A DNA stretch of 22,171 nucleotides from Dunaliella salina (taxonomy: Eukaryota > Chlorophyta > Chlorophyceae > Chlamydomonadales > Dunaliellaceae), in contig MU070065.1 in assembly GCA_002284615.2 (NCBI GenBank), positions 117,299 to 139,469 on the forward strand, read 5' to 3'. The notes under the pieces were generated by a model. The model saw only the letters and a list, made by a program, of their open reading frames with translations. It made no database searches and was not told where the DNA came from. A program made the position numbers and the translations under genes. Numbering within the stretch: the first letter of the stretch is position 1; every line of letters starts with the position of its first letter. Below, in pieces: positions 20,320 through 22,171 of this stretch.

Positions 20320-22171
20320 GTATGGATGGCTGAGGGTGCGCGCATGTGTCCATGTCTTGGGCCAGCTGTACACCAGGCACCGCTACCGCTCTGGAGCGTG
20401 CAAGGAGGCTCTCATGTGTGTGCGCTGCATCAGCAAGCAGTTTGCTGAGGATGACCTAAAAGTCAGCTTGCAGCTTCTTGACGATGAGGACAAAATTCAT
20501 AGTTGTGCTGGCAGGCGTGACGAAGGGGGGAAGGGGAACGCGGAGAGTACGTCTGAAACGGGGCCTGCTGAACAGCCGTTCCGGTTAAATTAGCTCATTT
20601 GAATGTTTTCAACAATTGTCTGAAACATCTCAGATCGAATGGAGCCTTCTGTGTGGAGCAACTTTCTAACGATAACCTCCCAACGAGGCCCTACCCAAAA
20701 AGGCCGAGCCTCTTCGAGGCTCGGCGAGCCTATTTGAGATATTGGGATACCCTCCACCCGAGCCTGCCCCACTTCGGTGATGCAGCCGCATGTCTGCACC
20801 ATGCTGTGAGGGCACCATGTCTTGTGCACCACGTTGTGAGGGCACCATGTAATGTGCATTGTACTGGGCAACCAAGCCCGCCCCTCTTTGGCAATGTAGC
20901 CGCGTGTCTGCGCCATGTTGTGAGGGAACCATGTATTTGCAGCATGTCTGAACCGTGTTGTGAGAGCACCATGTGTTGTGCAGCATGCATGTGGGGACCC
21001 AGGCAGGCCCTTTCATCTGATGATGGAGCCGCGTGTCTCCACCATGTTGTGAGAACACCATGTGTCGTGCACAATATGTGTGCCAACATCCGCTCATCGT
21101 TAGACATTTAGCAGTGTGTCTGCACCATGTTGTGAGGGTATGATGTGTAGCGTACTATAGTGTGAAAGAACCATGCGTTGTGCACCTTATTTTGTGTGTG
21201 CGCCAAAGGCACTTTATGGCGGCGTGTCTGCACCATGTCGTGAAAGCACCATGTGTTGTGCTGCAGCATGTATGTGGGGGCCCCTTCCTTTGACAACAAG
21301 GCAGCATGTCTGCACTATATTGTGAGAGTATTGTGTGGGGGCAAAGGCTCGCCCCTCCTCTGGCAATGAGGCGCTGTATCTGCACATGCAGTGAGGCGGG
21401 CGCATGTGTGCAAGGTACCCTTGAGGCTGTTGCGGAGATGTGCACATTTTTAGTGGTCTCAGGCACAGTCAAAGTTGTTTGTCTGCACTGTGTCATGCAT
21501 GGACCTGCAGACATGAGAATCTTTGAATCTACTTTTAGCATGCATGGACCTGCAGGGACAAGGCATGTTTTGAGCACACACCGCAACATTCCAGGTACAA
21601 AGTTACAAGGGCTCCAGTCAAAACGACTGACTGCTAGCCTAATATTCCAGGTACAATCATGCGTCTGCTTTTTGCCAAGCATGGACCTAAATATTAGTTT
21701 TATTATATGTAATATAAGTAATATTCTATAGTTTTATTATATATAAAATAGGTAGTACACTATATAGCTCAAGGACCTAAATATTTTTTTGCCAAGCATG
21801 GACCTTTGGGAGCAAGCTCACAACCAATTATGCATTCCAGGCAAGCAAAAGCATAGGTGAAAGATCACAACAGCTGCTTGCACAGCTTTTGAGAGCTGCA
21901 GCTGTGAAGCAAACAGGAGTCAAAGTCTGGCACAAAGTGGTCAGAAGAAGGAAGGCCATCTATCAGCTGGACCAAGCCACCTCGACCAGCAGACACCAAG
22001 GCGGGTCCAAAGGCTGAGCATACCTGCAGCACTTTCAGCGTGGATGCATATGTGGACGGCCGCCCAATGCCCTGTTCCTCCAATGCCTTGATCAGGGATG
22101 CCTCAGTGTATCGTGGAGGAGGGCGCGTGAAATGCTGGGCAGGCTGCACCTCTTGAGTGTTGACGGCCTGC
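11197..22171 (-). CDS. topA: Type IA DNA topoisomerase (bacterial topA type), C-terminal eleven exons, HMG-box fusion; 5' part outside window
   Basis: Type IA topoisomerases relax negatively supercoiled DNA through a tyrosine-linked single-strand break. The plant and algal bacterial-type enzyme is generally organellar. Minus-strand exons in order: 22171-22024 (partial), 18573-18426, 18017-17905, 17395-17304, 16973-16894, 16056-15825, 14883-14749, 14222-14141, 13238-13008, 12171-12097, 11589-11197. All introns are GT-AG and the phases agree; the joined frame is 575 codons plus TAG. Landmarks: [20 protein letters not shown] and [28 protein letters not shown] and [18 protein letters not shown]; a C4 zinc ribbon CPKC...GFVGCSN...CSYARPL; Topo-C repeats [40 protein letters not shown] with [20 protein letters not shown], and [20 protein letters not shown]; a Lys/Ser linker; an HMG box ([11 protein letters not shown] through [10 protein letters not shown] to AAYNALA); a second, truncated HMG box ([26 protein letters not shown]). 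Toprim and the active-site Tyr lie off the right edge. Exon joins are inferred from splice signals and homology. Confidence 0.93.
13222..13800 (-). repeat. ~97-bp tandem array that includes the 3' splice site of topoisomerase exon 13238-13008
   Basis: CATGG(C/T)AAGTCAGCCTATCA occurs at 13432, 13528 and 13625 (periods 96 and 97), with more degenerate units on both sides. Each unit carries an image of the real intron-exon junction (real: GGAAATCAGCTCAAGAGCC then TGCAGGCAGGGAGG on the plus strand), for example at about 13475-13508 and, weaker, near 13330, 13388, 13572 and 13668. The unit nearest the exon contains the real acceptor and about 17 exon bases. Confidence 0.85.
14565..14671. other. 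Assembly gap (N)
   Basis: A run of N inside the intron between topoisomerase exons 14883-14749 and 14222-14141, directly adjoining the (CA)n run. Its length may be nominal. Confidence 0.99.
14672..14748. repeat. (CA)n microsatellite abutting a splice donor
   Basis: Perfect CA run on the plus strand. On the gene's strand it reads (GT)n beginning with the GT of the donor of exon 14883-14749. It merges with the assembly gap on the other side, so the true length is unknown. Confidence 0.95.
14897..15013. mobile_element. MITE-like element with GGGTTGGCCA-type inverted termini, copy 1
   Basis: AGGGTTGGCCAGTTCTCT on the left pairs imperfectly (about 15 of 18) with the end AGAATTGGCCGACCCT on the right. 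The inner part is AT-rich with no coding sense. It lies in a topoisomerase intron. No clear target-site duplication is seen. Confidence 0.5.
15361..15427. repeat. (TTTCC)n-like pyrimidine tract
   Basis: TTTCC units grade into T and C runs in the intron between exons 16056-15825 and 14883-14749. On the gene's strand it is a purine-rich stretch. Confidence 0.85.
16277..16321. repeat. Perfect 16-bp inverted repeat with 13-base loop
   Basis: CTCTGGAGGCCTTTGA at 16277-16292 and its exact reverse complement at 16306-16321. A strong hairpin in the intron between topoisomerase exons 16973-16894 and 16056-15825, on either strand. Confidence 0.9.
16700..16795. mobile_element. MITE-like element with GGGTTGGCCA-type inverted termini, copy 2
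   Basis: GGGTTGGCCAACTCC on the left and GGAATTGGCCAACCC on the right are inverted repeats with one mismatch. The 96-base element has the same terminal sequence as the one at 14897-15013 but a diverged interior. It sits in a topoisomerase intron. Confidence 0.55.
17733..17905 (-). repeat. Imperfect ~80-bp direct repeats next to a topoisomerase splice donor
   Basis: CACTGTTGTG(C/T)CCAT(G/A)AGTGC followed by AG(T/G)(A/G)GCACA recurs with spacing near 80 at about 17740 and 17818. A weaker image (ATCATGCCCATAGTGCAC) at about 17878 touches the donor of exon 18017-17905. Confidence 0.6.
17996..18135 (-). repeat. ~50-bp tandem array that includes the 3' splice site of topoisomerase exon 18017-17905
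   Basis: Three units start CTCTTC(C)AGGGCACA at 17996, 18049 and 18098 (periods 53 and 49). The first is the real acceptor with the first exon codons (GSVPWKSVL in the gene's sense). The other two are intronic images; the one at 18098 keeps an AG followed by codons reading GFVPWKSVL. Confidence 0.88.
18530..18790 (-). repeat. ~100-bp repeat array that includes the 3' splice site of topoisomerase exon 18573-18426, proximal part
   Basis: Units contain CTGGGCACCAA, GCCCGCCCCTCTTTGG, TGATGTAGCCGCGTGTCTG and several CACCATGTTGTGAGGG-like blocks. The first unit holds the real acceptor and about 40 bases of coding exon. The next begins near 18639 with TTGGGCACC, and a decayed one runs to about 18790. 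The array resumes at 20757. Confidence 0.85.
18908..19727 (-). pseudogene. Divergent second copy of element C-terminal domain (restriction-like endonuclease) in a topoisomerase intron
   Basis: Reading leftwards, the frame from about 19727 gives [13 protein letters not shown], an [10 protein letters not shown] motif, and 29 residues on [17 protein letters not shown], then [17 protein letters not shown]. Near 19135 the reading must shift frame to continue as [20 protein letters not shown] and end ADNPPDPH then TAG. Every one of these aligns in order with the copy at 9000-9675, including the identical final NPPDPH. It is a different lineage (many substitutions; the nuclease Lys in ExK is Asn here; the RPD-Glu spacing is 29 instead of 54). 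An in-frame TAG lies just upstream of 19727 and neither RNase H nor the CCHC knuckle is visible, so this is a 5'-truncated relic in the same orientation as the host gene. Confidence 0.8.
19672..19687 (+). repeat. 16-bp direct repeat, copy 1
   Basis: TCGGCGAGCCTATTTG is identical to 20721-20736. The pair brackets about 1.05 kb of the large topoisomerase intron. Confidence 0.85.
20246..20317. repeat. (TG)n microsatellite in the large topoisomerase intron
   Basis: Perfect TG run, flanked on the left by a GCGCGCACGCGTACAC alternating purine-pyrimidine stretch. Confidence 0.95.
20330..20593 (+). CDS. Possible terminal exon of an unrecognised gene nested in the topoisomerase intron
   Basis: The plus-strand frame reads [19 protein letters not shown], then [17 protein letters not shown] and [14 protein letters not shown], and ends in a charged, Gly/Glu/Thr-rich tail with TAG at 20591-20593. 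Composition and codon choice look like a real protein C-terminus: a helical, Cys-containing part followed by a disordered tail. Possible acceptors are the AG at the end of the TG repeat (about 20319) and CCAG at about 20366. I do not recognise the family and cannot connect it to other exons; a Gln-rich stretch reading [17 protein letters not shown] near 20010-20060 is a weak candidate. It may be a nested gene, a captured exon or chance. Confidence 0.35.
   Translation: MRVRACVHVLGQLYTRHRYRSGACKEALMCVRCISKQFAEDDLKVSLQLLDDEDKIHSCAGRRDEGGKGNAESTSETGPAEQPFRLN
20703..20725. repeat. Perfect 10-bp hairpin with 3-base loop
   Basis: GCCGAGCCTC, loop TTC, GAGGCTCGGC. It is followed at once by copy 2 of the 16-bp repeat (20721-20736), which overlaps its right arm. 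Confidence 0.9.
20757..21400 (-). repeat. ~100-bp repeat array with topoisomerase exon-edge images, distal part
   Basis: Units near 20776, 20880, 21015, 21105, 21215, 21300 and 21365 (decreasing similarity) contain GTCTGCACCATGTTGTGAG and relatives. The best image of the exon edge is 20873-20916: in the gene's sense it reads CAG then [11 protein letters not shown], nearly the real exon start [11 protein letters not shown] at 18573. About 2 kb of unrelated sequence (18790-20757) separates it from the proximal part. Confidence 0.82.
21602..21640 (-). repeat. 39-bp conserved repeat, copy 2
   Basis: Matches 2651-2689 at 38 of 39 positions, including the inner CAGTCAAAACGACTGACTGC. Only one GTTACAA unit precedes it here. 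Confidence 0.9.
21669..21805. repeat. AT-rich segment bounded by 20-bp direct repeats
   Basis: TTTTTGCCAAGCATGGACCT at 21669-21688 recurs at 21786-21805. Between them is TATATAA-type sequence, and GGACCTAAATATT is also repeated (about 21683 and 21773). Shorter GCATGGACCTGCAG repeats precede it near 21498 and 21543. Confidence 0.75.

Noticed and set aside
19795..20373. Minus-strand 192-aa ORF with a poly-(HT) run
   Set aside because: The His-Thr run is the translated TG/CA microsatellite and the rest has no recognisable features. The part near 19860-19990 is protein-like in composition, but I cannot support it.
20590..21111. Plus- and minus-strand ORFs across the CACCATGTTGTGAG repeats
   Set aside because: Repetitive translations of the array; the only meaningful codons are the decayed images of the topoisomerase exon edge.

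Overview
The window is eukaryotic nuclear DNA, most likely from a green alga (Chlorophyta, probably Chlorophyceae). Supporting signs are two intron-rich genes with GT-AG introns, a bacterial-type (type IA) topoisomerase of the kind the plastid lineage carries, abundant (GT)n/(CA)n and (GTT/GCT)n microsatellites, UGUAA-like poly(A) motifs, and repeat proteins that I recall, without having been able to check, as common unnamed proteins in chlorophycean genomes. There is one assembly gap of N at 14565-14671.

Layout. At 118-303 (minus) is a probable first coding exon of an unrecognised gene, divergent from the next one. At 590-5467 (plus) a complete six-exon gene encodes the GPI mannosyltransferase I catalytic subunit PIG-M (about 487 aa), an ER enzyme of GPI-anchor synthesis. 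From 22171 down to 11197 (minus) run the last eleven exons of a type IA DNA topoisomerase (topA-like). They cover the conserved region after the core, a C4 zinc ribbon, three Topo-C repeats, a complete HMG box and a truncated second HMG box at the C-terminus. The catalytic tyrosine and Toprim part lie beyond the right edge. The two genes are convergent.

Between them (about 6078-10250, plus) sits a decayed mobile element. Its reading frame, broken by four stops and three frameshifts, reads: a domain resembling the PCIF1 methyltransferase fold, then RNase H with all four acidic residues, then a CCHC knuckle, then a restriction-like endonuclease (RPD...ExK). No reverse transcriptase is recognisable. 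A divergent relative of its C-terminal part lies antisense at 18908-19727 in a large topA intron, and both copies end in the same six residues, NPPDPH.

The most unusual signal is in the introns. Short tandem arrays contain an exon edge as part of the repeat unit: the 3' splice sites of three topA exons (starting at 18573, 18017 and 13238) and the 5' splice site of PIG-M exon 5 (ending at 4284). The introns therefore carry multiple decayed copies of real splice junctions with their adjoining codons. Other items of note are a full-length U6 snRNA-like sequence with CpG decay in PIG-M intron 2, a pair of MITE-like elements with GGGTTGGCCA termini, a 39-bp repeat shared by introns of both genes, and several strong hairpins.
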